Shown: one piece after another, positions 1 to 7,897 of the stretch
Layout: the number at the start of each line of letters is the position of its first letter
How positions within the stretch are numbered: the first letter of the stretch is position 1
Assembly: GCF_020215645.1 (NCBI RefSeq)
Contig: NZ_CP084058.1
Span: 2,170,001 to 2,234,000 of the forward strand
Origin: Nonomuraea gerenzanensis
GTDB lineage: Bacteria > Actinomycetota > Actinomycetes > Streptosporangiales > Streptosporangiaceae
Length of the DNA: 64,000 nt
Reading direction: 5' to 3'
The notes under the pieces: generated by a model
The model's database searches: none
What the model saw: only the letters and a program-made list of their open reading frames with translations
Told to the model about the DNA's origin: nothing
Made by a program: the position numbers and the translations under genes

Positions 1-1
1 C

Positions 2-949
2 TCGTACGGCACCTACCTCGGCGCCGTCTACGCCACCCTCTTCCCCGGCCGCGTCAAGCGCCTGGTGATGGACAGCTCCGTCGATCCCACCGGCGTCTGG
101 TACGACTCCAACCTCAAGCAGGACAGCGCCTTCGAACGCCGGCACCGCCAGTTCCTGGCCTGGACCGCCAAGCACCACGCGGCCTACAAGCTGGGCACCA
201 CGGTCAAGCAGACCTCCTTCGCCTACTACGCGATGCGCGACCGGCTGCGTGCCAGGCCGGCGGGGGGGCTCGTGGGCCCGAGCGAGCTCGACGACACCTT
301 CACCGTGGCCGGCTACAGCGACAAGGTGTGGCCGCAGTTCGCCCAGGCGTGGTCCTCCTACGTCCGGCAGGGCGACATCAAGGGGCTCACCGAGATCTAC
401 GCCAAGCACGGCAAGAACGACGCGGCGGACGAGAACGGCTACGCCATCTACCTGAGCGTCCAGTGCCGCGACGCCCGCTGGCCGCGCCAGTGGGACAGGT
501 GGCGGGCCGACATGAAGGCGATGCACCGCCAGGCGCCGTTCCTGACCTGGCCGAACGCCTGGTTCAACGCCCCCTGCGCGTTCTGGCCGGTGCGGGGCGG
601 CAAGCCCGTGGAGGTGCACTCCTCGCGCAAGCTGCCGCCGTTCCTGATGCTGCAGTCACGGCACGACGCCGCGACCCCGTACCAGGGCGCGCTGCAGATG
701 GCGCGGCTGTTCCCCCGCTCGCGCATGGTGCTCGAGGAGGGCGGCAACCACGGGGTGTCGCTGGCGGGCAACAAGTGCCTGGACGGGCATCTGGCCGCGT
801 ACCTGCGGGACGGCACGCTGCCGCGCCGTGACACGACCTGCCCCGCCTCGGCCGAGCCACGCCCGGCCGCGCACATGACGTCGCAGGGCCCGCAGCAGCA
901 GGGACTGCTCGGGATCCTGGGCGTGCTGGAGGGCCTGCCCATCGGCTGA
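2..949 (+). CDS. Alpha/beta-hydrolase with TAP-like C-terminus, 5' end outside window
   Basis: The frame is open from base 2, so the start codon and the N-terminal part (including any signal peptide) lie upstream of the window. The visible protein opens inside the nucleophile elbow, S-Y-G-T-Y-L-G, the Ser being the expected catalytic residue. The acid is probably the Asp at 665-667 (SRHDAATPY) and the base the His at 749-751 (GGNHGVS), which together give a full hydrolase triad. The layout, with a long lid and a C-terminal TAP-like region, fits the actinobacterial tripeptidyl-aminopeptidase group (SlpD/SlpE type), usually secreted enzymes that release tripeptides. The family call is good; substrate and export cannot be judged from the fragment. 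Confidence 0.8.
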   Translation, partial: SYGTYLGAVYATLFPGRVKRLVMDSSVDPTGVWYDSNLKQDSAFERRHRQFLAWTAKHHAAYKLGTTVKQTSFAYYAMRDRLRARPAGGLVGPSELDDTFTVAGYSDKVWPQFAQAWSSYVRQGDIKGLTEIYAKHGKNDAADENGYAIYLSVQCRDARWPRQWDRWRADMKAMHRQAPFLTWPNAWFNAPCAFWPVRGGKPVEVHSSRKLPPFLMLQSRHDAATPYQGALQMARLFPRSRMVLEEGGNHGVSLAGNKCLDGHLAAYLRDGTLPRRDTTCPASAEPRPAAHMTSQGPQQQGLLGILGVLEGLPIG

Positions 950-957
950 CGTCAAGA

Positions 958-1002
958 AAGGGTTACCGTGGGCAGCGCCGGATGCCGTATTCGGTAACCC
1001 TT
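958..1002. promoter_or_regulatory. 11-bp perfect inverted repeat, operator or terminator
   Basis: AAGGGTTACCG (958-968) is followed after 23 bases by its exact reverse complement (992-1002). It starts 8 bp after the hydrolase stop and ends 16 bp before the acetyltransferase start. It could end transcription of the hydrolase or bind a regulator of the next gene. There is no T-run, and the wide spacer suits a protein site at least as well as a terminator. Confidence 0.5.
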
Positions 1003-1018
1003 CGCGTAGTCTGACCAT

Positions 1019-1864
1019 GTGATGCTGCGTACATCGGCGTCGCGCGTGCTCGACGACAACGACCGGGACGAGGTCCTCGCCCTCCTGGACAGCGATCCGG
1101 TCGCCAACGTCTTCGTGTCCTCTCGGGTGCGGGCCGTCGGACTCAATCCGGCGAGGCTCGGCGGGCAGATGTGGGGGTTCGGACCGCGCGGTGGCCTCGT
1201 GTCACTCTGTTACGCCGGGGCCAACATGGTGCCCGTCAACGCCGGCCCTGAGGCCGTGCACGCGTTCGCTGACCGTGCCCGCAAACAGGGGCGGCGCTGT
1301 TCGTCGATCGTGGGGCCGGTCGACGCGGTCTCGCTGCTGTGGGAGCGGCTGGAGCCGTACTGGGGGCGGGCCAGGGCGATCCGCTGGGCGCAGCCTGTCA
1401 TGGCGACGTCCAGCAAGCCGCCCGTGGCCGCCGACCCGATGGTGCGGCGGGTGCGGCCCGAGGAGTTCGACATGCTGCTGCCGGCGTGCGTGGCCATGTT
1501 CACCGAAGAGGTCGGCGTATCGCCGAACCTCGGTGACGGCGGCGCCCTCTACCGGACGCGGGTGGCCGAGCTGATCAGGATCGGGCGGTCCTACGCGCGC
1601 ATCGACGACGGCAGGGTGGTGTTCAAGGCCGAGGTGGGGGCCGTCACCCCGCACGCCTGCCAGATCCAGGGCGTCTGGGTCGCCCCGGAGCTGCGGGGCA
1701 GGGGATACGCGGTGGCCGGCATGGCCGCCGTGGTGGAGGCGGCGATGAGCTGCTTCGCGCCCGTCGTCTCGCTGTACGTCAACGACTACAACCACGCCGC
1801 CAGGGCGGTCTACCGCAAGGTGGGCTTCCGGGAGATCGACACCTTCATGTCCGTGTTGTTCTAG
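1019..1864 (+). CDS. GNAT family N-acetyltransferase with N-terminal DUF4081-like domain
   Basis: 281 residues. Residues 1-130 (MMLRTSASRVLDDNDRDEVL onward) resemble the DUF4081 half often fused to actinobacterial GNAT enzymes; residues 140-281 carry the GNAT fold with the acetyl-CoA loop in LRGRGYAVAG and a typical final segment (NDYNHAARAVYRKVGF). It transfers acetyl from acetyl-CoA to an unknown amine or protein. GTG at 1019 is directly followed by ATG at 1022; no clear ribosome site precedes either, so the start is uncertain by one codon. The inverted repeat at 958-1002 lies just upstream. The next gene follows after 9 bp and may be cotranscribed. Confidence 0.85.
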   Translation: MMLRTSASRVLDDNDRDEVLALLDSDPVANVFVSSRVRAVGLNPARLGGQMWGFGPRGGLVSLCYAGANMVPVNAGPEAVHAFADRARKQGRRCSSIVGPVDAVSLLWERLEPYWGRARAIRWAQPVMATSSKPPVAADPMVRRVRPEEFDMLLPACVAMFTEEVGVSPNLGDGGALYRTRVAELIRIGRSYARIDDGRVVFKAEVGAVTPHACQIQGVWVAPELRGRGYAVAGMAAVVEAAMSCFAPVVSLYVNDYNHAARAVYRKVGFREIDTFMSVLF

Positions 1865-1873
1865 CATCCGGGC

Positions 1874-2695
1874 ATGATCCTTGTCACGGGTGCAACGGGG
1901 AACGCGGGTAGCGCGCTGGTGCGGACACTGGCCGAGGCGGGCGCGCCGGTGCGGGCCCTGGTGCGGCGCGAGGCCGAGCTGCCAGCCGAGCTGGTCCTGG
2001 GCGACCTGAACGATCCGGAGTCGGTGGCGGCCGCCCTGGGCGGTGTGCGCGGGGTGTTCCTGCTGGCCGGGTACGACCGGATGGAGGAGACGCTGGCGGC
2101 CGTGGCGCGAGCCGGCGTCCAGCACGTGGTGCTGCTGTCGGCGAGCGCGGCCGAGGCCGCCGACGTGAGCAACCCGATCTCGGCGTACCACGTGCGCTCC
2201 GAGGCGCTGGTGCGGGAGTCGGGGGTGCCGTGGACGATCCTGCGGCCCCGCACGTTCATGTCGAACACGTTGCGCTGGGCCGGGCAGCTCAGGTCAGGGG
2301 ACGTCGTGCGCGACTCCTGGCCCGAGGTGGCCGTCGCGACCGTCGATCCGCTCGACATCGCCGCCGTGGCGGCCGCGTCCCTGCTGGACAAGGGGCATGA
2401 CGGGCAGGTGTACGGGCTGACGGGCCCACAGCCGCTGCGGCCCGGTGACCGGGTGCGGATCCTGGGCGAGGTGCTGGGCAGGGAGCTGCGGTTCGAGGGG
2501 ATGAGCGACGCCGAGTCCAGGGCCGAGATGGTCGCCGGGGGGATGCCGGAGGCGTACGCGGAGGCGTTCTACGGGTTCTTCGCGCGCGGGGAGCTGGACG
2601 AGTCGGCGGTGCTGCCCACGGTGGACGAGGTGACCGGGCGCCCGCCGCGCACGTTCGCGCAGTGGGCGCGGGACAACGCGGGCGCGTTCGGCTGA
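1874..2695 (+). CDS. NmrA-like NAD(P)-binding oxidoreductase (atypical SDR)
   Basis: 273 residues beginning MILVTGATGNAGSALVRTLA, the G-x-T-G-x-x-G dinucleotide-binding loop of atypical short-chain dehydrogenases. It follows the NmrA/QOR2 pattern: short strands, 'VLLSASAAEA' in place of the classical Ser-Tyr-Lys centre, then 'PWTILRPRTFM' leading to the C-terminal substrate lobe. Such proteins act as quinone reductases or redox sensors; the sequence does not separate these. It starts 9 bp after the acetyltransferase and converges on the phosphatase gene with only 18 bp between stops. Confidence 0.85.
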   Translation: MILVTGATGNAGSALVRTLAEAGAPVRALVRREAELPAELVLGDLNDPESVAAALGGVRGVFLLAGYDRMEETLAAVARAGVQHVVLLSASAAEAADVSNPISAYHVRSEALVRESGVPWTILRPRTFMSNTLRWAGQLRSGDVVRDSWPEVAVATVDPLDIAAVAAASLLDKGHDGQVYGLTGPQPLRPGDRVRILGEVLGRELRFEGMSDAESRAEMVAGGMPEAYAEAFYGFFARGELDESAVLPTVDEVTGRPPRTFAQWARDNAGAFG

Positions 2696-2713
2696 CCAGC
2701 GATCTGCCAGGCG

Positions 2714-4396
2714 CTAGCCCGGGACCCGCAGGGTGAGCAGGGCGACGTCGTCGTCGTTGTCGGCGGGGCGGACCCGGGTGAGCAGCCGGTCGCAGTAGAC
2801 GCTGAGCGGGTGGCGGGTCAGCGCGGCGGCCTGCCGGCGCAGCCGGTCGAGGCCCTCGTCGAGGGAGTGGCTGGGCGACTCGATCAGCCCGTCGGTGTAG
2901 AGCAGCACGGTGGAGCGCGGCGGCAGCTCGACGACCGCGTCCTCGCGGACGGGCGCGAAGCCGGTGCCCAGCAGCAGGCCGCCGGCGTCCTCCAGGTAGC
3001 GGGTGCGCCCGTCGCCGTCGACCAGCAGCGGCGGCGGATGCCCCGCGTTGGTCCAGCGCAGCTGCCAGCTCCCGTCCATGCGCTCGGCCCTGGCGAAGAC
3101 GACGGTGGCCATCGTGGTCTCCGACATCCTGGCCACCGCCTGGTCGAGCCGGTCCACGATCACGCTGGGCGGCTCCTCCAGCTCGCCGGCGTAGGCGCGC
3201 AGCATGTTGCAGACCTGCGCCATGCCGGACGCGGCGTCCAGGTCGTGCCCCACCACGTCGCCGATCACCAGCCCGGTGGCGCCGTCGGACAGCACGAACG
3301 CGTCGTACCAGTCGCCGCCGACCTGTGAGGCGTGCGGCGCGGGCACGTAGCAGGCGCCCATCTCCAGCCCGGGCACCGACGGCAGCCGGGGCAGCAGGTG
3401 GCGCTGCATGGTCTCGGCGACCCGGCGCTGCCGCTCGTACAGGCGCGCGTTGTCGAGCGCCAGCCCGGCGCGGCGGGCGATGTCCTCGACGAGCAGGAGG
3501 TCGTCCGTGGTGTACGGCCGGGACTGCTCGGAGCGCCCCAGCGTCATGGCGCCGACCACGTCGCGCACGCCGCGGATCGGCGCGGTGCAGGCCGACCAGA
3601 TGCCGGTCGCCTTGAACAGGTCCCGCTGGACGGCGGCGAGCCGCGACTCGAGCGGCCGGTCGTAGTCGGCGGGGCTCACCAGCGTCGCGGTGACGCCGCG
3701 CAGCGCCCGCGCCAGCGGCATCGTGGACTCGCGCGGCAGCGGCGGCATCGGCCGCTCCAGGTCGGCGCGGTGCGCCAGGACGCCGTCCTCGTGGTGGACG
3801 ACGGCGGCGCGCGTCACCTCGCCCTCCTCGGTGAGCAGGTCCACCACCGCCCAGTCGGCCAGCAGCGGCACGACCAGGCGGACGAGCTGGCGCAGCGTCT
3901 CGTCCACGTCCAGGCTGGCGGTGAGCGTCGTGGTCGTCTCCGCGAGCAGGGCCAGCCGGTCGAGCTGCGACATCTCCGGGGCGGGGTGCGCCCGCTGCCG
4001 CTCACCGAGCCCGGCCGAGCCGATCTCGTGGAAGAGCACCAGGGCGCCGGACCCGCCGTCGCCGATCCGGCACGGGGTGACCACCCAGGCGATCTCCACG
4101 AGCGAGCCGTCGCCCCGCTGCAGCCACACGTCCTGGCCGTGGGCGGAGTCGTTGGTGAGCAGGGGCTGCCGCATCACGCACCGGCTGCGCGGCAGCGGCT
4201 CGCCGCTCTCGCCCCGGTGCAGCAGGTCGTGGGCGTCGCGGCCCAGCAGCTCTCCCGCGCCGCGGCGCAGCAGCCGCTCGGCCTGCGGGTTGACCTCGAC
4301 GATCCGCCCGCGGTCGTCGACCACGTACGTGCCCGCGTGGGAGAGATCGCCCAGCCGGAAGGAACGCGGCACGACGGACTGCTCGATGTCGCCCAC
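2714..4396 (-). CDS. PAS-GAF-SpoIIE (PP2C) serine/threonine phosphatase
   Basis: 560 residues. Roughly 10-125 is a PAS domain (VVDDRGRIVEVNPQAERLL), 150-320 a GAF domain, 340-558 the PP2C/SpoIIE phosphatase with metal-binding motifs GGDWYDAF, IGDVVGHDLDAA, LYTDGLIE and DNDDDVALL. Proteins of this build dephosphorylate anti-sigma-factor antagonists in stress partner-switching pathways; no antagonist or anti-sigma kinase gene is adjacent. There is no membrane segment, so it is cytoplasmic and the PAS/GAF part should sense a diffusible or redox signal. GTG start at 4396, with AAGGAGG eight bases upstream. Confidence 0.93.
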   Translation of the reverse strand: MGDIEQSVVPRSFRLGDLSHAGTYVVDDRGRIVEVNPQAERLLRRGAGELLGRDAHDLLHRGESGEPLPRSRCVMRQPLLTNDSAHGQDVWLQRGDGSLVEIAWVVTPCRIGDGGSGALVLFHEIGSAGLGERQRAHPAPEMSQLDRLALLAETTTTLTASLDVDETLRQLVRLVVPLLADWAVVDLLTEEGEVTRAAVVHHEDGVLAHRADLERPMPPLPRESTMPLARALRGVTATLVSPADYDRPLESRLAAVQRDLFKATGIWSACTAPIRGVRDVVGAMTLGRSEQSRPYTTDDLLLVEDIARRAGLALDNARLYERQRRVAETMQRHLLPRLPSVPGLEMGACYVPAPHASQVGGDWYDAFVLSDGATGLVIGDVVGHDLDAASGMAQVCNMLRAYAGELEEPPSVIVDRLDQAVARMSETTMATVVFARAERMDGSWQLRWTNAGHPPPLLVDGDGRTRYLEDAGGLLLGTGFAPVREDAVVELPPRSTVLLYTDGLIESPSHSLDEGLDRLRRQAAALTRHPLSVYCDRLLTRVRPADNDDDVALLTLRVPG

Positions 4397-4453
4397 GGCC
4401 GGCCCTCCTTCCCTCCTTCCTGCTCCTACCCAGCATCGCCGCTGGTCAAGGGC

Positions 4454-4831
4454 CTAAAGGCGGACGAGCTTGGCGAAAAGGCGACTGAGTTCGAGCTCGG
4501 GGTCGGCGGTGAGGCCCGCGTGCACGGGGCCCGCCTGGACGATCGTGCTGCGCGGCGCCGTCAGCCAGCGGAACCGGCCGCCGAGCGGCTCTCCCGCCAG
4601 CGGCCCGCACTCCTCGCCGCAGGCCAGCTCGTACGCACTCAGCGCCCGGCGCACCCCCTCGACGTCGGCCTGCGGATCGAGCGCCCGCAGCCGGCCGGGG
4701 TCCAGCTCGACGCGGGCGCACAGATACTCGCGCGGCTGGCAGTAGAGCAGCACGCCCGCGTTGATCAGCTCGCCCCGCTCGACCTTGGGCATCACGCGGA
4801 TCACCGCGTACTCGTAGACGTCCCTGCTCAC
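4454..4831 (-). CDS. DUF3037 domain protein paired with HipA-like kinase
   Basis: 125 residues, starting VSRDVYEYAVIRVMPKVERG and matching the DUF3037 pattern (YAVIRVMPxxERGExxNxGVLL). Its GTG start (4831-4829) overlaps the TGA of the upstream HipA-like gene (4830-4828), so translation is probably coupled. DUF3037 genes commonly sit next to HipA-fold kinase genes in bacteria; the biochemical role is unknown, and a partner or substrate of the kinase is an inference from pairing only. No HTH is visible, so it does not look like a HipB-type antitoxin. Confidence 0.85.
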   Translation of the reverse strand: MSRDVYEYAVIRVMPKVERGELINAGVLLYCQPREYLCARVELDPGRLRALDPQADVEGVRRALSAYELACGEECGPLAGEPLGGRFRWLTAPRSTIVQAGPVHAGLTADPELELSRLFAKLVRL

Positions 4832-5640
4832 CGGCCGCCGCCTCCCCGCCAGAACTCGCCGACCGATCCCGGGCCCTGCTTGCGCTGCTTGTGCTCGCCG
4901 CGTACCAGCCACTCGCGCGGCCCGTGCGCCCGCTGGAGCAGGTGATCGACGTACGCCTCGCGCACCTCGCCGGGTGAGCCGAAGCCCGGCTCGCCGGCCA
5001 GCCACTCGTCGGGCACCAGCGCCGTCACGCTCTCCAGCAGCTCCCTGGTGATCCGGCCGGCCAGCTCGTCGCCCGCCGCCTCGACGTCGCCCGCGTACGG
5101 GGCGAGCACGTGGTCGCCCGCGTCGAACGGGCGCTGCGGGTCGGCGGTGCGCCAGTTGTGGTGGAACCAGAGCGCGGCCCCGTGGTCGATCAGCCACGTG
5201 TCGCCGTGCCAGACCAGCAGGTTGGGGTTGCGCCAGCTCCTGTCGATGTTGTGGATGAGGCCGTCGAACCACATCACCCGCGCCGCGAACAGCGGATCGG
5301 CCACCCAAGCCAGCGGCTCGAAGCCGAGCGCGCCCGGCAGGAAGTCGACCGCGAGGTTGAGCCCGGTGCTGGCCTTGAGCAGCTCCTGGACCTCGTAGTC
5401 GGGCTCCCTGACGCCGAGCTGCGGGTCGAGGTCGATGAGCTTCAGCTCCGGAGTCCTGAACCCGAGGTGGCGGCCCAGCTCGGCGCAGACGATCTCGGCG
5501 ACCAGCACCCGCCTGCCCTGGCCGGCCTCGCGGAACTTCACCACGTACGTGCCCAGGTCGTCGGCCTCGACGACGCCGGGCAGCGACCCGCCCTCCCGCA
5601 GCGGGGTGACGTAACGGGTCGCTGCGATCTTTTCCAGCAC
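4828..5640 (-). CDS. HipA-like protein kinase fold (HipA-family, DUF3037-associated)
   Basis: 270 residues. The predicted ATP-anchoring lysine is in TYVVKF near residue 34; the catalytic loop reads DGLIHNIDRSWRNPNLL and the metal-binding Asp is in WLIDHGAALWFHHNW, matching the HipA/PI3-4-kinase-like fold in compact form (HipA itself is about 440 residues). It may phosphorylate a protein or small molecule. It is not preceded by a HipB-like repressor; instead DUF3037 follows with a 4-base overlap. GTG start at 5640 with only a weak ribosome site. Confidence 0.8.
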   Translation of the reverse strand: MLEKIAATRYVTPLREGGSLPGVVEADDLGTYVVKFREAGQGRRVLVAEIVCAELGRHLGFRTPELKLIDLDPQLGVREPDYEVQELLKASTGLNLAVDFLPGALGFEPLAWVADPLFAARVMWFDGLIHNIDRSWRNPNLLVWHGDTWLIDHGAALWFHHNWRTADPQRPFDAGDHVLAPYAGDVEAAGDELAGRITRELLESVTALVPDEWLAGEPGFGSPGEVREAYVDHLLQRAHGPREWLVRGEHKQRKQGPGSVGEFWRGGGGR

Positions 5641-5763
5641 CAGATGAGGCTATCGCCCCCGGCCGCCTGCGTTGATCGGGGCGAAGGGGTGCTCGCGCGG
5701 CCCGCTGCCGGAAGGCGGCCCGCCGTCGTAGAGTTGGGACCGGATGAGGGGATCGAGGGATCG

Positions 5764-6726
5764 ATGCTCAGGATTCACTTCACCGGCGCGGACTTACGGC
5801 GCATCCGATTAGCGGAGAGCGTCGATCCCTTCTGGGAGCTGGTCTTCAGCAGGCATCGGCTCGCCGACCCGGCGCCACCGGCGGCGCTGCGTCCCTGGCT
5901 GGAGGCGGTGCGGCAGGAGGGAGAGCTGCGCCGCCACGAGCGGGTGGTGGCGGCGCTGACGCCGTTCGGCCCGTACTTCCCCGACTTCATCACGCCACCC
6001 GAAGGGCTGCAGGGGCTCGACGCCGGCCTGCAGGCGATCCTCGGCACGCCCCGCGCGCGGCTGCGTCACGAGATGCGGACGCTGGCCCGCACCGCGCCGC
6101 TGCCCGGCTGGGGCAGGCGGCTGGCCGAGGGGGAGACGGCGACGCTGATGAACCTGGCCGCCACGCTGCGGTCGTACCACGCCATCGCCATCGAGCCCTA
6201 CCAGGACACCATCGACGCCGCCGTCGCGGCGGAGGTGTCACGCAGGCGGCGTGACCTGGCGGCGGGCGGTCCGGAGGGCCTGCTGCGCGGGCTGGCGCCG
6301 CTGATGCGCTGGCAGCCGCCGCTGCTGGAGGTCGACTACGACGTGGACCGCGACCTGTACCTGCACGGGCGCGGGCTGCTGCTGATCCCGTCGTACTTCT
6401 GCCGGCGCGTCCCCGTCGCCCTGGCGGACCCGGACCTGCCGCCGACGCTGGTGTATCCGATCGACTGCCACTCGCACTGGCAGGCCAACCGCAGCGAGTC
6501 GCTGGTCGCGCTGCTCGGCGCGACCCGCGCGACGGTGCTGGCCGCCATCGACGGCGGCGCCACCACCACGCAACTGGCCGAGCGCGCCGCGACGTCGCCC
6601 GCCTCCGTCAGCCGCCACACGCGGGTGCTGCGTGACGCCGGGCTGATCGAGACGCATCGCCACGGCACCGCGGTGCTGCACGTGACGACCCCGCTGGGGC
6701 GCACGCTGCTGTCGGCGGGCCGGTAG
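5764..6726 (+). CDS. ArsR-type winged-helix regulator with N-terminal DUF5937-like domain
   Basis: 320 residues. The N-terminal about 170 residues (MLRIHFTGADLRRIRLAES) match the domain that precedes many actinobacterial ArsR-type helix-turn-helix regions; the C-terminal about 75 residues hold the winged helix (TTQLAERAATSPASVSRHTRVLRDAGLIE). It should be a DNA-binding regulator without the classical metal-binding cysteines. ATG at 5764 follows GAGGG at suitable spacing; upstream in-frame codons belong to non-coding sequence. Neighbours are divergent (HipA-like) and convergent (LLM enzymes), so it is a single-gene unit ended by the hairpins at 6737-6844. Confidence 0.82.
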   Translation: MLRIHFTGADLRRIRLAESVDPFWELVFSRHRLADPAPPAALRPWLEAVRQEGELRRHERVVAALTPFGPYFPDFITPPEGLQGLDAGLQAILGTPRARLRHEMRTLARTAPLPGWGRRLAEGETATLMNLAATLRSYHAIAIEPYQDTIDAAVAAEVSRRRRDLAAGGPEGLLRGLAPLMRWQPPLLEVDYDVDRDLYLHGRGLLLIPSYFCRRVPVALADPDLPPTLVYPIDCHSHWQANRSESLVALLGATRATVLAAIDGGATTTQLAERAATSPASVSRHTRVLRDAGLIETHRHGTAVLHVTTPLGRTLLSAGR

Positions 6727-6736
6727 GCGTGTCCAC

Positions 6737-6758
6737 CCTTTGCGCCCACGTGCAAAGG
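6737..6758 (+). terminator. Short hairpin after ArsR-type gene
   Basis: CCTTTGC (6737-6743) pairs with GCAAAGG (6752-6758) across an 8-base loop, 10 bp after the regulator stop. The position suggests a terminator. No T-tract follows, which is common in high-GC actinomycetes. Confidence 0.5.
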
Positions 6759-6805
6759 CTGGCCGCCTCCCGGACGCGACCAAGATACTGAGGGCCTCGC
6801 TGCGG

Positions 6806-6844
6806 AGCCTTCCATACGTTCTCGCATTCCTCGTATGGAAGGCT
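6806..6844. terminator. 13-bp perfect hairpin between convergent transcripts
   Basis: AGCCTTCCATACG (6806-6818) is exactly complementary to 6832-6844 with a 13-base loop. It lies between the convergent regulator and LLM genes and could terminate from both sides. It is unusually AT-rich for this window. A protein-binding site is the alternative. Confidence 0.55.
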
Positions 6845-7024
6845 GAGCGGAACCCGGGTGCGGGCGGTCCTGCGGCGATGGCGGATCCGGGGGCCGAGAG
6901 GTCGTCGCGGAGCTGGAGACGGTACGCGGGCCGGTGGCGCGCATGCGGGCCCTACTGGGGCGGGCCTTTCGGTGACCGGCACGGCGCGGCCGTCTCGTTC
7001 CGGGTGGTCAGCGACCTTGTGGCC

Positions 7025-7897
7025 TCAGGTCTTCGCGATGACCTCCTCCGCGAAGCGTTCCATGGTGGCGATCTTCAGCTCCAGGGTGCCCTCGCCGTAC
7101 CTGGCCTTCTCCTCGGGGGTGGCCAGCCACCACGGGGCGGCCATCGTGCCCGTCACACCCTTGGCCTCGAAGCGGCGGTAGGTGTCCGCGTCGGGGATCA
7201 CGGCGAGCGGGGCGATGATCTCGAAGCCGTCCGTTGACCTGCCCTCGGCGTCGAGACGGCCGCGCAGGGACGCCAGGACCTCGTCGAACTGCTCCTCGGT
7301 GTAGATGCGGTTGCCGATCCAGCCGTCGCCCAGCCTGGCCGCGCGGCGCAGGGCCGCCTCGCTGTCGCCGCCCACGACGACCGGGATCGGCCGGGCGGGG
7401 ACTGGGCAGATCGACAGCGGCGGGAGGCCGTCGAGCGTGACCGTCTCGCCCGCCCACAGCGAGCGCAGGACGGGCAGCATCGCGTCCAGGCGGCGCCCCC
7501 GCGTGTGGAAGTCCTGCCCGGTGCCGGTGAACTCCTCCTCGCACCAGCCCACCCCGACCCCGAACGTCACCCGGTCGTGCGACAACACCGCCGCCGTGGA
7601 GACCTGCTTGGCCACGGTGAACAGGTCGCGGGCCGGGGCGATGTACACGTTCGGGGAGAAGCGCAGGGTGGTGGTGACGGCGGCCATGGCGCCGATCGTC
7701 ACCCACACGTCCGGCCAGTGCGTGCTCGCGTCCCAGCGCGGCCTGCCCGACTTCGAGTACGGGTACGGCGTGGCGAAGTCGGCGTAGAAGAGGTGGTCGG
7801 AGAGCGTCAGCGTGTCGAACCCGCACCGCTCGGCCGCCCGCGCCAGCTCCACGAAGTGCTCGGTGTCGGAGAACGAGGCTCCCAGCCAGTATCTCAT
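7025..7897 (-). CDS. LLM-class flavin/F420-dependent oxidoreductase
   Basis: 290 residues, starting MRYWLGASFSDTEHFVELAR. TIM-barrel features of the luciferase-like monooxygenase superfamily are clear: AERCGFDTLTLSDHL near residues 20-40, FGVGVGWCEEEF near 135, and PIPVVVGGDSEAALRRAARLGDGW in the C-terminal half. It probably uses F420 or FMN to oxidise or reduce an organic substrate; cofactor and substrate are not readable. The ATG (7897-7895) overlaps the TGA of the upstream LLM gene, so the two are translationally coupled and driven from the divergent promoter near 9.2 kb. Confidence 0.88.
   Translation of the reverse strand: MRYWLGASFSDTEHFVELARAAERCGFDTLTLSDHLFYADFATPYPYSKSGRPRWDASTHWPDVWVTIGAMAAVTTTLRFSPNVYIAPARDLFTVAKQVSTAAVLSHDRVTFGVGVGWCEEEFTGTGQDFHTRGRRLDAMLPVLRSLWAGETVTLDGLPPLSICPVPARPIPVVVGGDSEAALRRAARLGDGWIGNRIYTEEQFDEVLASLRGRLDAEGRSTDGFEIIAPLAVIPDADTYRRFEAKGVTGTMAAPWWLATPEEKARYGEGTLELKIATMERFAEEVIAKT

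Larger units (their letters stand above)
6727..7024. other. 298-bp gap between convergent genes: hairpins plus possible gene remnant
   Basis: The left half contains two hairpins annotated separately. The right half (about 6890-6975) has a short plus-strand frame ending at the TGA near 6973-6975 (reading VVAELETVRGPVARMRAL), with coding-like G/C third positions but no intact upstream part. It may be the tail of a decayed gene. No complete gene is supported here. Confidence 0.35.

Noticed and set aside
6740..7237. Plus-strand open frame crossing the gap and the LLM gene end
   Set aside because: It overlaps the end of a well-supported minus-strand gene and has no recognisable domain.
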